Below, in pieces: positions 23,961-34,500 of a stretch of 64,000 bases of DNA (its first letter is position 1; each line of letters opens with the position of its first letter). The DNA lies in NCBI RefSeq assembly GCF_001519065.1, contig NZ_KQ954251.1:1-64000 (forward strand). Direction: 5' to 3'. The DNA comes from Novosphingobium sp. FSW06-99 (GTDB lineage: Bacteria > Pseudomonadota > Alphaproteobacteria > Sphingomonadales > Sphingomonadaceae). The notes under the pieces were generated by a model. It did not search any database. It saw only the letters and a program-made list of their open reading frames with translations, and was not told the origin of the DNA. A program made the position numbers and the translations under genes.

Positions 23961-26318
23961 ATGCTTTTGAACCAAGCCGCATGGGTCGTGATCGGACTGC
24001 TGCTAGCCGCGTGGACAGTGGCGGCGGCCTGGGCCGTGCTGGCGGCGCGCGCGCGGCAACGGCGCGCCGATGCCAGCCTGCGGCTGGCGCGGCGGCTGGG
24101 ACGCATGGTCGAGGATTCCCCGGCGCTACCGATGGTGGTGCGCGCCGATGGCCGCATCGAAGGCCCGGTGCGGCTGGCGGGGTGGTTCGGCTTTGCCGCG
24201 ATGCCCGGCCATCTGTCCGAACTCGATGCCAGCGCCGATGGGTCTGAACGCGGGTTCGATGAATACCAGTTGTCGCTGCTCAGCGATGCGGTGCGCCGCA
24301 CGCAGAAAACCGCCGCGCCGTTTCGCCTGACCCTGACCCCGCGCGGCACCGGCAAGGCCCTGGCCGTGCGTGGATATCTGGCCGATCCGCAGATTTCACC
24401 GGCCGGCGCCGCGCTGGTATGGTTTTTCGATTTTTCCGAAAGCGAAGAGGAATTGCGCGCGCTGCGTGCCGAAACCGCCGGGGCCCGCGCTGATTTCGCC
24501 GGGCTGTCGGGATTGATCGAGGCGGCGCCTTTGCCGATGTGGTTCCGTGGCCCCGATCTGGCACTGCGGCTGGTCAACACCGCCTATGTGCGCGCGGTGG
24601 GCGGGCGCAGCGGCGCCGATGTGGTGGCCGCCGGGGCCGAACTGGTCGAACCGGTCGATGGCACGGGGCCGCGCGAAGTGGCCCGTGCCGCGCAAGACCG
24701 CCGGGCCCCGATCGAACGCGTGGTGTCGGCGACGATCGGCGGGCAACGCCGCTCGCTGCGGGTGATCGACTTGCCTTTGGGCGAAGACGGCGTGGCCGGC
24801 TATGCCGTCGATATCGAGGACATGGAGGAACTTACGCGCCAGTTCCGCCGGTTCCGCGCGGCGCAGCGGCAGATGCTCGACACGATGTCGGCGGCGATCG
24901 CGCAGTTCGATGATCGCGGCAATCTGGTGTTCGTCAACCAGCCGTTCCTGCGCCTGTTTGCAATTCCCCCGGCATGGGTGGCCGATACGCCGCCGTTCGA
25001 CCGCGTGCTCGATCGCATGCGCGATGGTGGGCGCCTGCCCGAAGTGCGCGATTTCCCCGAATGGCGCCGCGAACGCCAGGGCTGGTTCCTCAGCCGCGAA
25101 GCGCGCGAGGAACCCTGGCACTTGTCCGACGGCACGCATCTGCGCGTGGTGGCCCAGCCGATGCCCGATGGCGGGCTGTTGATGATATTCGAGGATCGCA
25201 CCGAACAGTTGCAACTGTCGGCCACGCGCGACACGCTGTTGCGCACCCGCACCGCGACATTCGACAACTTGTTCGAATCGCTGGCAGTGTTCGGCCCCGA
25301 CAGCAAGCTGCAACTGTGGAACCGGCGCTTTGCCGCCGACTGGGGCCTGGATGAAGACATGTTGGCCAAACATCCGCGCGCCGATGTCATCCTGTCGCAT
25401 ATCGCCGGAAAACTGCGCCGACCCGCACAAGTCGCCACGATCGGCCAGGTGATCGAGGCGGCCACGCTCGAACGGCGGCAGCAGACCGGGCGGCTGGCGC
25501 TGGCCGACGGGCGCCATCTGGCCTTTGGCGGGGTGCCTTTGCCCGATGGCAATGGCCTGCTGACGGTGCTCGACATCACCGATTCGCAAAAGGCCGAGAC
25601 GATGCTGCGCGAACGCAACGCCGCGCTGGTGGAGGCCGATGCGGTCAAGACCCGCTTTATCGCCAACATGAGCTACGAATTCCGCACGCCCCTGACGTCG
25701 ATCCGGGGCTTTGCCGAAATGCTCGACGGCGGGCTGGCGGGCGATCTGCCCGAACAGGCGCACGAATATGTCACTGCGATCCTGACCTCGGTCGAGCGGT
25801 TGAGCGAACAGATTGAAACGGTGCTCGACCTGTCACAGGGCGAAGCGGGCACTTTGCCGGTCGCGCGCGATGCGGTGGCGCTGTTCCCGTTGTTGACCGA
25901 GGTGGTGCAGGAACGCGCCGACCAGATCGGGCAAGGGCAGTTGTCGCTCGATCTGCGCGGCAGCGATGCGATCGGGTCGGTCACCGGCGATGCGCGGCGG
26001 TTGCGCCGTGCGTTCGGCCATTTGATCGACAACGCGATTGCCGCGACCCCGCCGGGCGGGCGCATTCTGGTCGATTGTGCGCGGCGCCCGGATCGCAAGG
26101 TGCAAGTGGTGGTGTCCGACAATGGACGCGGGATGGAACCGGCGCAGCTTGCCCGCGCGCTCGAAGGGCTGACCATCGGGGCCGATGGCCGCAATATCGA
26201 ACGCCGAGCGGGGCTCGGCCTGCCGCTGGTGCGTCAGTTGATCGAGGCACATCAGGGCACGATCGAGTTGATGTCAGAGCCGGGGCAGGGCACCAGCGCA
26301 GTGATCGTGCTGCCATGA
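23961..26318 (+). CDS. divL: DivL-like PAS sensor kinase homologue with Tyr at the phosphoacceptor site
   Basis: The 785-residue membrane protein has one N-terminal transmembrane helix (AAWVVIGLLLAAWTVAAAWAV), several PAS-like modules and a HisKA/HATPase_c pair. The H-box reads NMSYEFRTPLTSI: the conserved His is Tyr (about residue 572), the defining feature of Caulobacter DivL. ATP-lid elements are present: LIDNAIAATPPGG (N box), VSDNGRGMEP (G1) and GLGLPLVRQLIEAHQG (G2). In Caulobacter DivL acts as an allosteric partner of CckA in the CtrA pathway. The following genes (tsaE, amgK, murU, addB, addA) match the order known around divL. A GTG two codons upstream is an alternative start. It overlaps tsaE by 4 bp. 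Confidence 0.88.
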   Translation: MLLNQAAWVVIGLLLAAWTVAAAWAVLAARARQRRADASLRLARRLGRMVEDSPALPMVVRADGRIEGPVRLAGWFGFAAMPGHLSELDASADGSERGFDEYQLSLLSDAVRRTQKTAAPFRLTLTPRGTGKALAVRGYLADPQISPAGAALVWFFDFSESEEELRALRAETAGARADFAGLSGLIEAAPLPMWFRGPDLALRLVNTAYVRAVGGRSGADVVAAGAELVEPVDGTGPREVARAAQDRRAPIERVVSATIGGQRRSLRVIDLPLGEDGVAGYAVDIEDMEELTRQFRRFRAAQRQMLDTMSAAIAQFDDRGNLVFVNQPFLRLFAIPPAWVADTPPFDRVLDRMRDGGRLPEVRDFPEWRRERQGWFLSREAREEPWHLSDGTHLRVVAQPMPDGGLLMIFEDRTEQLQLSATRDTLLRTRTATFDNLFESLAVFGPDSKLQLWNRRFAADWGLDEDMLAKHPRADVILSHIAGKLRRPAQVATIGQVIEAATLERRQQTGRLALADGRHLAFGGVPLPDGNGLLTVLDITDSQKAETMLRERNAALVEADAVKTRFIANMSYEFRTPLTSIRGFAEMLDGGLAGDLPEQAHEYVTAILTSVERLSEQIETVLDLSQGEAGTLPVARDAVALFPLLTEVVQERADQIGQGQLSLDLRGSDAIGSVTGDARRLRRAFGHLIDNAIAATPPGGRILVDCARRPDRKVQVVVSDNGRGMEPAQLARALEGLTIGADGRNIERRAGLGLPLVRQLIEAHQGTIELMSEPGQGTSAVIVLP

Positions 26319-26767
26319 CCATCATCGATCTGCCCGATGTGGCCGCCACCGGAGCCTTGGCCGCACAGATTGCGGCGGCCTTGGCGCCGGGCGATGTGGT
26401 GGCGTTCCATGGCGGGCTGGGCGCGGGCAAGACCACGCTGGCGCGCGCGATCCTGGCCGCGCTGGGCCACCGCGGCGAAGTGCCGTCGCCGACATTCGCG
26501 ATCATCGAGATCTACGATCCACCGGGTGTGCGTCTGCCGGTGGTGCACGCCGATTTCTACCGCCTGTCCTCGCCGGCCGAGGCCGACGAGATCGGGCTTG
26601 ATGACTATCGCCAGGGCGCTGCGCTGCTAGCTGAATGGCCCGATCGGGCGGGCGGTTTCGTGCATGAGCCGGGTTGCCTGACGATCCGCATGGAAACGTG
26701 GGAAAACGGGCGGCGGGCCATTGTCGAGCCGGGGCGGCTTTGGCAAGAACGCGGGCTATGGACCTGA
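26315..26767 (+). CDS. tsaE: tRNA threonylcarbamoyladenosine biosynthesis ATPase TsaE
   Basis: The 150-residue P-loop ATPase is required with TsaB, TsaC and TsaD for the t6A37 modification of ANN-decoding tRNAs. Walker A is GGLGAGKTTLARAIL at about 34-48. Family segments VPSPTFAIIEIY and VHADFYRLSSPAEADEIGLDDY follow. The ATG overlaps the divL stop (ATGA), and the end overlaps amgK by 10 bp, so translation is coupled. Length is typical. Confidence 0.95.
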   Translation: MTIIDLPDVAATGALAAQIAAALAPGDVVAFHGGLGAGKTTLARAILAALGHRGEVPSPTFAIIEIYDPPGVRLPVVHADFYRLSSPAEADEIGLDDYRQGAALLAEWPDRAGGFVHEPGCLTIRMETWENGRRAIVEPGRLWQERGLWT

Positions 26768-27774
26768 CCATTCCCGAAGACGCCGCCGCTTTTCTGAAGC
26801 GCGCCGGCTGGGCCGATGCGGCCATCGATCCGCTGCCCGGCGATGCCTCGTTCCGCCGCTATTTCCGTGTGCGCAAGGCCGACGGCAGCGGTGCCATGCT
26901 GATGCACGCGCCGCCGCCGCGCGAAAATCCCGCGCCGTTCCTTCGCGCAGCCCTGTGGCTGGATGGCAACCGCATGCGCGCGCCGATCATCCTGGCCGAC
27001 GATGCCGAAGCGGGCTTTGTGCTGATGGAAGATTTCGGCGACGTGCGCATGCGCGAATATGTCGATGCCTGGCCCGATGACGAAATGGCGGTCTATCGCG
27101 CCGCGATCGACGCGCTGCTGGCGCTGCATCGGCTGCCGCCGGGGCCCTTCACCGACTATTCGCTGGGCGAATATGTGCGTGAAGTGCGGCTGTTTACCGA
27201 CTGGTACTGCCCGGCGCGCGGGCTCTATATCGACGGGCGCGGCTGGACCGCCGCGTGGGAAGAGGTGCTGGCCCCGCTGTTGCCGCGCCAGCGCCCAGGG
27301 GTGACGGTGCTGCGCGACTATCACGCCGAAAACATCATGCTGCTGGGCGATCTGGGACGGCAGGGGTTGCTTGACTTTCAGGATGCGCTGGTCGGGCATC
27401 CGGCCTATGATCTGGTTTCGCTGTTGCAGGATGCGCGGCGCGACGTCTCGCCGGAACTCGAAAGCGCGATGTTCGATCACTATTGTCAGGGGGCTGCCGC
27501 AACGTCGGGCGGGGCGTTCGATGCCGAAACGTTCCTGGCCGACTATGCGCGGCTGGGTGCGCAGCGCAACGCCAAGATCATCGGCATTTTCGTGCGGCTA
27601 TGGAAACGCGATGGCAAACCGCGCTATCTCGACCTGATCGCGCGGGTCTGGTCGCAGCTTGAACGCGATCTGGCCCATCCCGCGCTGGGTCCGGTGGCGG
27701 CGTGGTTCGATGCCAACATTCCCGCCGAATTGCGCGATCCGGCCGGTGTCCTGGGGGGACCGTTCACGTCATGA
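26758..27774 (+). CDS. amgK: N-acetylmuramate/N-acetylglucosamine kinase AmgK
   Basis: The 338-residue protein is an aminoglycoside-phosphotransferase-fold sugar kinase. It shows LPGDASFRRYFRV (ATP-binding region), the catalytic loop LRDYHAENIML with LLDFQDALVGHPAYDLVSLL, and QDARRDVSPE. AmgK phosphorylates MurNAc at the anomeric position in the peptidoglycan recycling route that bypasses de novo UDP-MurNAc synthesis and affects fosfomycin sensitivity. The next gene, murU, is the uridylyltransferase of the same route and overlaps it by 4 bp, which strongly supports the call. Confidence 0.94.
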   Translation: MDLTIPEDAAAFLKRAGWADAAIDPLPGDASFRRYFRVRKADGSGAMLMHAPPPRENPAPFLRAALWLDGNRMRAPIILADDAEAGFVLMEDFGDVRMREYVDAWPDDEMAVYRAAIDALLALHRLPPGPFTDYSLGEYVREVRLFTDWYCPARGLYIDGRGWTAAWEEVLAPLLPRQRPGVTVLRDYHAENIMLLGDLGRQGLLDFQDALVGHPAYDLVSLLQDARRDVSPELESAMFDHYCQGAAATSGGAFDAETFLADYARLGAQRNAKIIGIFVRLWKRDGKPRYLDLIARVWSQLERDLAHPALGPVAAWFDANIPAELRDPAGVLGGPFTS

Positions 27775-28520
27775 GCACGCCTGCAACGCACCCCCTGTCG
27801 GGTGGCCCGCTGGTCAGCGATGTGGCCATGCTGCTCGCCGCCGGCATCGGCAAGCGCATGCGTCCGTTGACCGCGTCCCGGCCCAAGCCGCTGGTGCGCG
27901 TCGCGGGCAAGCCGCTGATCGATTATGGCCTGGACAAGCTGGTCGAGGCGGGCGTGGCGCGCGCGGTGGTCAATGTGCATTACCTGCCCGATCAACTGAT
28001 CGCGCACCTGCACGGCCGCAAGGCGCCGCAGATCGCCATTTCCGACGAGACCGACGGCTTGCTCGAAACCGGCGGAGGCATGGTGCGCGCGCTGCCGCTG
28101 ATCGCGGCGGACACGTTTTTCTGCCTTAACACCGATGCGATCTGGCTGGATGGGCCGCGCAACGCGTTTTCCGCGCTGAGCGATGCCTGGGATGAAGACC
28201 GCATGGATGCGCTGTTGCTGGTGGTCAGCCATGCCCAGGCGCACAATTTCGCGGGCCTGGGCGATTTTCACCTCGATCCGCTGGGCCGGATTTCGCGGCG
28301 CAAGCCTGGGCGCGTGGCGCCGTTCATCTACACCGGCATCCAGATCGTGTCGCAGCGGCTGTTGCGCGATGCACCCGCAGGCGCGTTTTCGACCGGCGTG
28401 CTGTGGGATCGCGCGATTGCCGAAGGGCGGCTTTACGGGCTGTCGCACACCGGGCTGTGGTTCGAAGTCGGCACCCCGGCAATGATCGGACCGACCGAAG
28501 CGGCCCTGACCGGCGCCTGA
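27771..28520 (+). CDS. murU: N-acetylmuramate alpha-1-phosphate uridylyltransferase MurU
   Basis: The 249-residue nucleotidyltransferase shows MLLAAGIGKRMRPLTASRPKP (the nucleotide-binding G-x-G-x-R-M signature, at about 17-37). It continues with LVRVAGKPLIDYGLDKL, ETGGGMVRALPLI, and NTDAIWLDG with the metal-binding Asp. It makes UDP-MurNAc from MurNAc-1-phosphate and UTP, completing the recycling step begun by AmgK. It is coupled to amgK by ATGA overlap. Confidence 0.94.
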   Translation: MSTPATHPLSGGPLVSDVAMLLAAGIGKRMRPLTASRPKPLVRVAGKPLIDYGLDKLVEAGVARAVVNVHYLPDQLIAHLHGRKAPQIAISDETDGLLETGGGMVRALPLIAADTFFCLNTDAIWLDGPRNAFSALSDAWDEDRMDALLLVVSHAQAHNFAGLGDFHLDPLGRISRRKPGRVAPFIYTGIQIVSQRLLRDAPAGAFSTGVLWDRAIAEGRLYGLSHTGLWFEVGTPAMIGPTEAALTGA

Positions 28521-28524
28521 TCGG

Positions 28525-31521
28525 GTGGTCGATGACGCGCCCACGGTCTATGCGATCGCGGCACACCGGGGCTTTGCCGATGCGCTGGTCGCCGGGCTGA
28601 TCCCGCGCTATCGCCAAGACGGGTTTGGCCTCGCCCGGCTGACGCTGCTGTTACCCAGCCGCCGCGCGGTACGCATCGTGACCGAGGCGTTCGTGCGCGC
28701 CAGTGGCGGCGCGCTGTTGCTGCCGCGCATGGTCGTGGTGGGCGATCTCGATCTGGACGAGACGCTGGGCGCGCTGTTCGATCCATTGAGCGTCGACACC
28801 CCCCCGGCGATCGATCCCACCGTCCGCCTGCTGGTGCTGGCGCGGCTGCTGCGCGAGGAACTGGCGGCAGAGCCGGGCACGGTGGTGCCGGGGCAGGCGG
28901 CGTTGCTGCGGCTGGCGCGCAGTCTTGGCGAAACGATCGACCGCCTGCTGATCGAAGATCGCAGCGTCGAGCATTTGCTCGATCCGTCGGTGATCGGGCT
29001 GGTCGGCGATCTGGCGCAGCACTGGATTGCCAGCACGCGGCTGTTTGCGCGCGTGGTCATGCGCTGGCGCGCCGAGCTTGACCGGCGCGGCGCCTGCGAT
29101 GCGCCCGAACGGCGCAGCCGGTTGTTGCGCGCGGTGGCCGACCGCTGGCACGCCGCACCGCCGGCCGGGGCGGTGGTGGCCGCCGGGGTCACGTCGGCGG
29201 CACCGGCGGTGGCGCGCCTGTTGCGGGTGGTGTCGCAATTGCCCGAAGGCGCGGTGATCCTGCCCGATCTCGATCTGGCGCTGGGCGATGACGTGTGGGA
29301 TGCGCTGGGGCAGGCGGGCGCGCCCGCTGCCGATGCCGCCGACGCCAATCCGGTGTTTGGCTGGGGCGACATCGTTACCCATCCGCAATACCATCTCAAA
29401 CTGCTGCTCAACCGCATGGGCATCGCGCGCGGCGAAGTCATGCCGTGGCACCGCGCCGGGCTGGCCGCCGCGTCACCGGCACGCAGCCGCGCGATCTCCA
29501 ACCTGTTCCTGCCGCCGGTGGCCAGCGCGGTGTGGGCCGATCTGCCCGCCGACGATCGCCGCCTGGCGGGCGTGCGGCTGATGGAAAGCGCCAACCCCGG
29601 CGAAGAGGCGCTGGCCATCGCGGTACTGGCGCGCCGCGCGCTGGCGGTGCCGGAACGGCGCGTGGCGGTGATCACCCCCGACCGGGGCCTGGCCGAACGC
29701 GTGGTGGCGCATCTGCAACGCTGGAACATCGCCGCCGACGACAGCGCGGGGCGTCCCTTGTCGCAGACCGCGGCCGGCCGGGTGCTGCTGTTGCTGGCCG
29801 AAACCTGGGCCGAACGCGCGGCGCCGGTGCCACTGATCGGCCTGCTGGGGCACCCGCTGGTGCACAGCGGCGAGGAACGGGCTGGCTGGCTCGAACGCGT
29901 GCGCGGGCTCGATCTGGCCTTGCGCGGGCCACGTCCGGGGCCTGGCCTGGCCGCACTGCGCGACCGGGTTTTGGCGGCGCGGCGGCCCGATCCGGCATTG
30001 ATTGCGTGGTGGGATGATCTTGCGCCGATCCTGGCACCACTGCTCGACAGCGATGCAGCGCGCCCGCTCGGCGATGCGCTGGCCGGGCTGGTCGACGTGG
30101 CGCAGGCGCTGTGCGGCGATGGCCTGTGGGCAGAGGCGGACGGGCGCGCGCTGGCGCAATGCATCGAGGACTGGAGCGTGGCGGCGGGCGATCCCGATCT
30201 GGGCGATACGGCGGTCGATCCGGGCGAATTGCCCGCGCTGTTGCGCGATGCGCTCGATCAGGTGGCGGTGCGTCCGGCCTATGGTGGGCATCCGCGCCTC
30301 GCCATCTATGGCCTGCTGGAGGCGCGGATGAGCCGTGCCGATCTGGTGATCTGCGGCGGCCTGGTCGAAGGAAGCTGGCCCGCCACGCCCGCGTCCGATC
30401 CGATCCTGGCGCCCGCCGTGCTGCGCGCGCTGGGGATACCCGGCGCCGATTTCCGCATCGGGCTGTCGGCGCACGATTTCGCCGCCGCGCTCGGCGCGCC
30501 CGAAGTGGTGCTGAGCCATGCCGCGCGCGACACCGGCGGGCCAACCGTGCCCTCGCGCTTTCTGCTGCGCATCCGCGCGATGCTGGGCGATCTGACCCGG
30601 CTGGAACACGATGCGGTCGATTGGGCGCGCGCGCTCGACCATGCGCCCAGGGTTGATCCTGCGCCGCGCCCGCAACCGATGCCCAGCGCCGCCCAGCGCC
30701 GGGTCGACATCGCGGCCACCGCGCTCGACCGGCTGCGCGGCGATCCCTATCAGTTCTATGCCAATGCCATCCTGCGGCTGGCCTCGCTCGATCCGCTCGA
30801 TGCCGATCCCAGCCCGGCGTGGCGCGGCACCGCGGTGCATGCCATTCTGGAGGAGTGGCACAAGGCGGGCGCGCCGGTGGGCGAACTCGTGCCGATCGCG
30901 CAGCACGCGCTTCACGCGATGAGCGCGCACCCGCTGATGCGCGCGCTGTGGCAACCGCGCCTGATCGCCGCGCTGGAATGGATCGAAAGCGAGCAACTGG
31001 CGCTGGCGGGCGAGGGCCGCCAGGTCGTGGCGTTCGAACGCTGGGGCGATCTGGCGGTGCGCGGGGTGACCATCAAGGCGCGCGCCGACCGCATCGACCG
31101 CCTGCCCGACGGCACGCTGGCGATTGTCGATTACAAGACCGGATCGCCCCCCAGCGGGGCGATGGTTGAACGCGGGTTTGCGCTGCAACTCGGCGTGATC
31201 GGGTTGATCGCGGCGGCGGGCGGCGTCGAAGGGGTATCGGGCCAGCCCGACCGGTTCGAATACTGGTCATTGTCGCGCCGACGCGACGGATCGGGGTTTG
31301 GCTGGCGCGACGAGCCGATCCGCGAAGGGCGCAAGCGCAGCGGCGTGCCGCGTGCCGAATTTCTCGACATCACGCGCGCCTATCTCGACGATGCGCTCGA
31401 CCGGTGGATTTTGGGCAGCGAACCGTTCACCGCGCGGCTCAATCCCGATCTGGCGGGCTATTCGGATTATGATCAGGTGATGCGGCTGGACGAATGGCTT
31501 GGGCGCGGGGGCGCGGCATGA
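28525..31521 (+). CDS. addB: Double-strand break repair protein AddB
   Basis: The 998-residue alphaproteobacterial-type AddB is the partner of AddA in the helicase-nuclease that processes broken DNA ends for RecA. The N-terminal part has a degenerate helicase-like domain (LTLLLPSRRAVRIVTEAFVR). The C-terminal part is a RecB-like PDDEXK nuclease with AVHAILEEWHKAG and the catalytic IVDYKTGSPPS near residue 870. The start is a GTG 4 bp after the murU stop. It overlaps addA by 4 bp. Confidence 0.94.
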   Translation: MVDDAPTVYAIAAHRGFADALVAGLIPRYRQDGFGLARLTLLLPSRRAVRIVTEAFVRASGGALLLPRMVVVGDLDLDETLGALFDPLSVDTPPAIDPTVRLLVLARLLREELAAEPGTVVPGQAALLRLARSLGETIDRLLIEDRSVEHLLDPSVIGLVGDLAQHWIASTRLFARVVMRWRAELDRRGACDAPERRSRLLRAVADRWHAAPPAGAVVAAGVTSAAPAVARLLRVVSQLPEGAVILPDLDLALGDDVWDALGQAGAPAADAADANPVFGWGDIVTHPQYHLKLLLNRMGIARGEVMPWHRAGLAAASPARSRAISNLFLPPVASAVWADLPADDRRLAGVRLMESANPGEEALAIAVLARRALAVPERRVAVITPDRGLAERVVAHLQRWNIAADDSAGRPLSQTAAGRVLLLLAETWAERAAPVPLIGLLGHPLVHSGEERAGWLERVRGLDLALRGPRPGPGLAALRDRVLAARRPDPALIAWWDDLAPILAPLLDSDAARPLGDALAGLVDVAQALCGDGLWAEADGRALAQCIEDWSVAAGDPDLGDTAVDPGELPALLRDALDQVAVRPAYGGHPRLAIYGLLEARMSRADLVICGGLVEGSWPATPASDPILAPAVLRALGIPGADFRIGLSAHDFAAALGAPEVVLSHAARDTGGPTVPSRFLLRIRAMLGDLTRLEHDAVDWARALDHAPRVDPAPRPQPMPSAAQRRVDIAATALDRLRGDPYQFYANAILRLASLDPLDADPSPAWRGTAVHAILEEWHKAGAPVGELVPIAQHALHAMSAHPLMRALWQPRLIAALEWIESEQLALAGEGRQVVAFERWGDLAVRGVTIKARADRIDRLPDGTLAIVDYKTGSPPSGAMVERGFALQLGVIGLIAAAGGVEGVSGQPDRFEYWSLSRRRDGSGFGWRDEPIREGRKRSGVPRAEFLDITRAYLDDALDRWILGSEPFTARLNPDLAGYSDYDQVMRLDEWLGRGGAA

Positions 31522-34500
31522 GCGCGGTGGCCAGCCTGGCCCAGCAGGTGCACCGTCTGGAAAACAACCAGATGGCTGCCGTCGCGCCCGATCGTTCGGT
31601 GTGGCTGTCGGCCTCGGCGGGCACTGGCAAGACCCAGGTGCTGACATCGCGGGTGCTGCGTCTGCTGCTCGAACCGGGGGTGGAGCCCGACCAGATCCTG
31701 TGCCTGACTTTCACCAAGGCGGGCGCAGCGGAAATGGCCACGCGCATCGGCGAAAAATTGGCCGACTGGGTGCGGATGGAAGACACCATTCTGGCCACCC
31801 ATTTGCAGGCGATCGGCGCCCCGTTCGACCCGGCCACGCTGGCGCGCGCGCGCAGCCGGTTTGCCGCCGTGCTCGATTGCCCCGGTGGCGGCCTGCGCAT
31901 CGGCACCATCCACGCCTTTGCACAATGGCTGCTGTCGGCCTTTCCCGAGGAAGCCGGCCTGCGCCCCGGATCGCGCGCGATGGAAGACCGCGACCGCGAT
32001 TTGCTGGTGCGCGATGTGCTGGTCGATCTGCTGGTGCGCGCGCAGGACAGTGGCGACAGCGCGTTCATCGATGCGCTTGGCGCGCTGAGCGTGCGCATGG
32101 GCGAGGGCGATCTGACCCGGTTTCTGCTGCGTTGTGCCGCCGCGACCGAGGTGTGGACCGGGCCCGGCGCCTGGCAATCGCCGTTGCGCCCGCGCATCAA
32201 CCGCCTGATCGGGCTGCCGGCCGATGCCGACCACGGCCTGCTGGCGGACTGTTTTGCCGATGCGCGGTTTCCGGTGGCGGCGTTGGGGCGCTGTGTCGAT
32301 GCCTTGCGCGAATGGGGCACCAAGACCGCCGATGGCATGATCGCGCCGATCGCGGCTTGGCTGGCGGCGGATGCGCCTGTGCGCGCGACCACGGTTGCCG
32401 CGCTGACCCGTGCGCTGTTCAATGCCGAGGGCGAGGCGAAGTATCGCAAGAACCTCGAAAAGATCGACCCGACGTATACCGACCATGCCGCCACGGTCAG
32501 CGAGGCGCTGCACGAGGCTGCCGAACTGGGCCGCGCGCTGGCGCTGGTCGATCTGGCCGAGCCCGCACTGGCGATCGGGCGGCGGTTCGCGCTGGCGTGG
32601 GACGAGGCCAAGACGCGCGAGGGGTTCATCGATTTCGACGACCAGATCCGCGCGGCGGCAGCGCTGCTGACCGAACGCGCGCCTGCGGACTGGATTCGCT
32701 TCAAGCTCGACCGCCGGTTTGATCACGTGCTGGTCGACGAGGCGCAGGATACCAATGCGCGGCAATGGGATATCGTGCTCGACGGGGTGACCGGCGATTT
32801 CCGGTCTGGCGAGGGGCAGGCGCGCGAACGCCCGGCGCCGCGCACGCTGTTTGTGGTGGGCGATTACAAACAGGCGATTTTCGGGTTTCAGGGCACCAGT
32901 CCCAGAGAATTCGAGGCCGCGCGGCGGCGTGTCGCGCGCGAACTTGATGCGCTGGCGCAGGCTGCCAACGATCCCGCGCTCGATCTGCTCGATCTCGGGC
33001 TGGGACGTTCGTTCCGCAGCGCGCAGCCGATCCTGAGCTTTGTCGATGCCGCGATGGCCACGATAGGGAGCGATCGGTTCGGCCTGCCTGCGCCGCCCGA
33101 ACCCCATGTTGGTCATGCCATCGCTGGGCAGGTCTGCCTGTGGCAGCCGGTCGGGCTGGCGGTGGAGGCGGACGAGGACGATCTGCCCGATCCCGGCGGG
33201 GAAGAGACCTGGCTGTCGGGCCCTGATCGCGAACTGGCCGGGCGGATCGCGCGGCAGGTACGGCAATGGCTGGATCAGGGCTATGGACTTGGCAAGGGCC
33301 GTGTGCGGCGGGCGACGCCGGGCGATGTGATGGTGCTGGTGCGCAAACGCGGTGCGCTGGCCGCGCTGATCGTTGCGCGGCTGCATGCCGAAGGCGTGCC
33401 GGTGGCGGGGGTTGACCGGTTGCGGCTGGGCGCGCCGCTGGCGGTCAAGGATCTGATCGCCGCGCTGCAATTCTGCGTGCAGCCGGGCGATGATCTCAAT
33501 CTGGCCGGGCTGCTGGTCTCGCCGTTGCTCGGGTGGAGCCAGGAAGACCTGCTGGCGCATGGTTATCGCCGCGCCGGGATGCGGCTGTGGGATCATTTGC
33601 GCGAAACCGAGGGTCCGGTGACGCATGCGACGATGGCACGTTTGCGCGATCTGCTGGCGCGCGCCGATTTCGTCTCTCCCGCTGCGCTGCTCAACTGGAT
33701 TCTGGTCGGGCCGTGGCAGGGGCGCAAGGCGCTGCTGGCGCGGCTGGGCGAAGAGGCGGGTGATCCGATCGACGAACTGGTCAATGCGGCGATGGCCCAT
33801 GCCTCCAGCCATGTGCCGGGGCTGGCCGGGTTCATCCACTGGTTTGCCGCAGGCGATGGCGATGTCAAGCGCGAGGCGGGCGGGCAAAGCGATCTGGTGC
33901 GGGTGATGACCGTGCACGGGTCAAAGGGGTTGCAGGCGCCGATCGTGATCCTGGCCGATGCCACCGCCGATCCGGGCAAGGCGCTGGCCTCGCCGGTGAC
34001 GCTCGACGACGGCGCCGGGCGATCGGTGCCGCTGCCGCCGCTACGCAAGGATGAAAAGCCTGCCCGCGTGCGCGAGGCGGAACTGGCCGCCCAAAAGGCC
34101 GACCGCGAGGAACACTGGCGCCTGCTCTATGTCGCGATGACCCGCGCCGAAGAGGCATTGTTCATCACTGGCGCGCTGGGCCCGCGCGACAAGGGTGAAG
34201 TGCCCGAAGAGAGCTGGTTTGGCGCGCTGAGCCAGGTGCCGGGCGCAACCGAGCAGGCCGATCCGATCTGGCAGCGGTGTCGCACATTCGGCGTGGCGGC
34301 TGCGGTGCCGCCGGTCGATGCGGCAGCCGCGCGCGCGCCGGCGATTGTCCTGCCCGATGATCTGCTGGTGCCGGTCGGCCCCGAACCGCGCCCGCCACGT
34401 CCCTTGGCGCCCAGCGCACTGGGCGAGGATGCGGCGCCCGCCCCGCCGACCCGGCCCGGCCCTGGCGCGCGCCAGGCCATGCGGCGCGGCACGTTGCTGC

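Noticed and set aside
23961..26318. Ordinary hybrid or orthodox sensor histidine kinase
   Set aside because: The phosphoacceptor position is Tyr, and gene order matches divL, so a conventional histidine kinase label would mislead.
31473..33917. Long minus-strand open frame (814 codons) opposite addA
   Set aside because: It is a shadow of the AddA helicase coding sequence; composition is typical of antisense frames and no motif is present.
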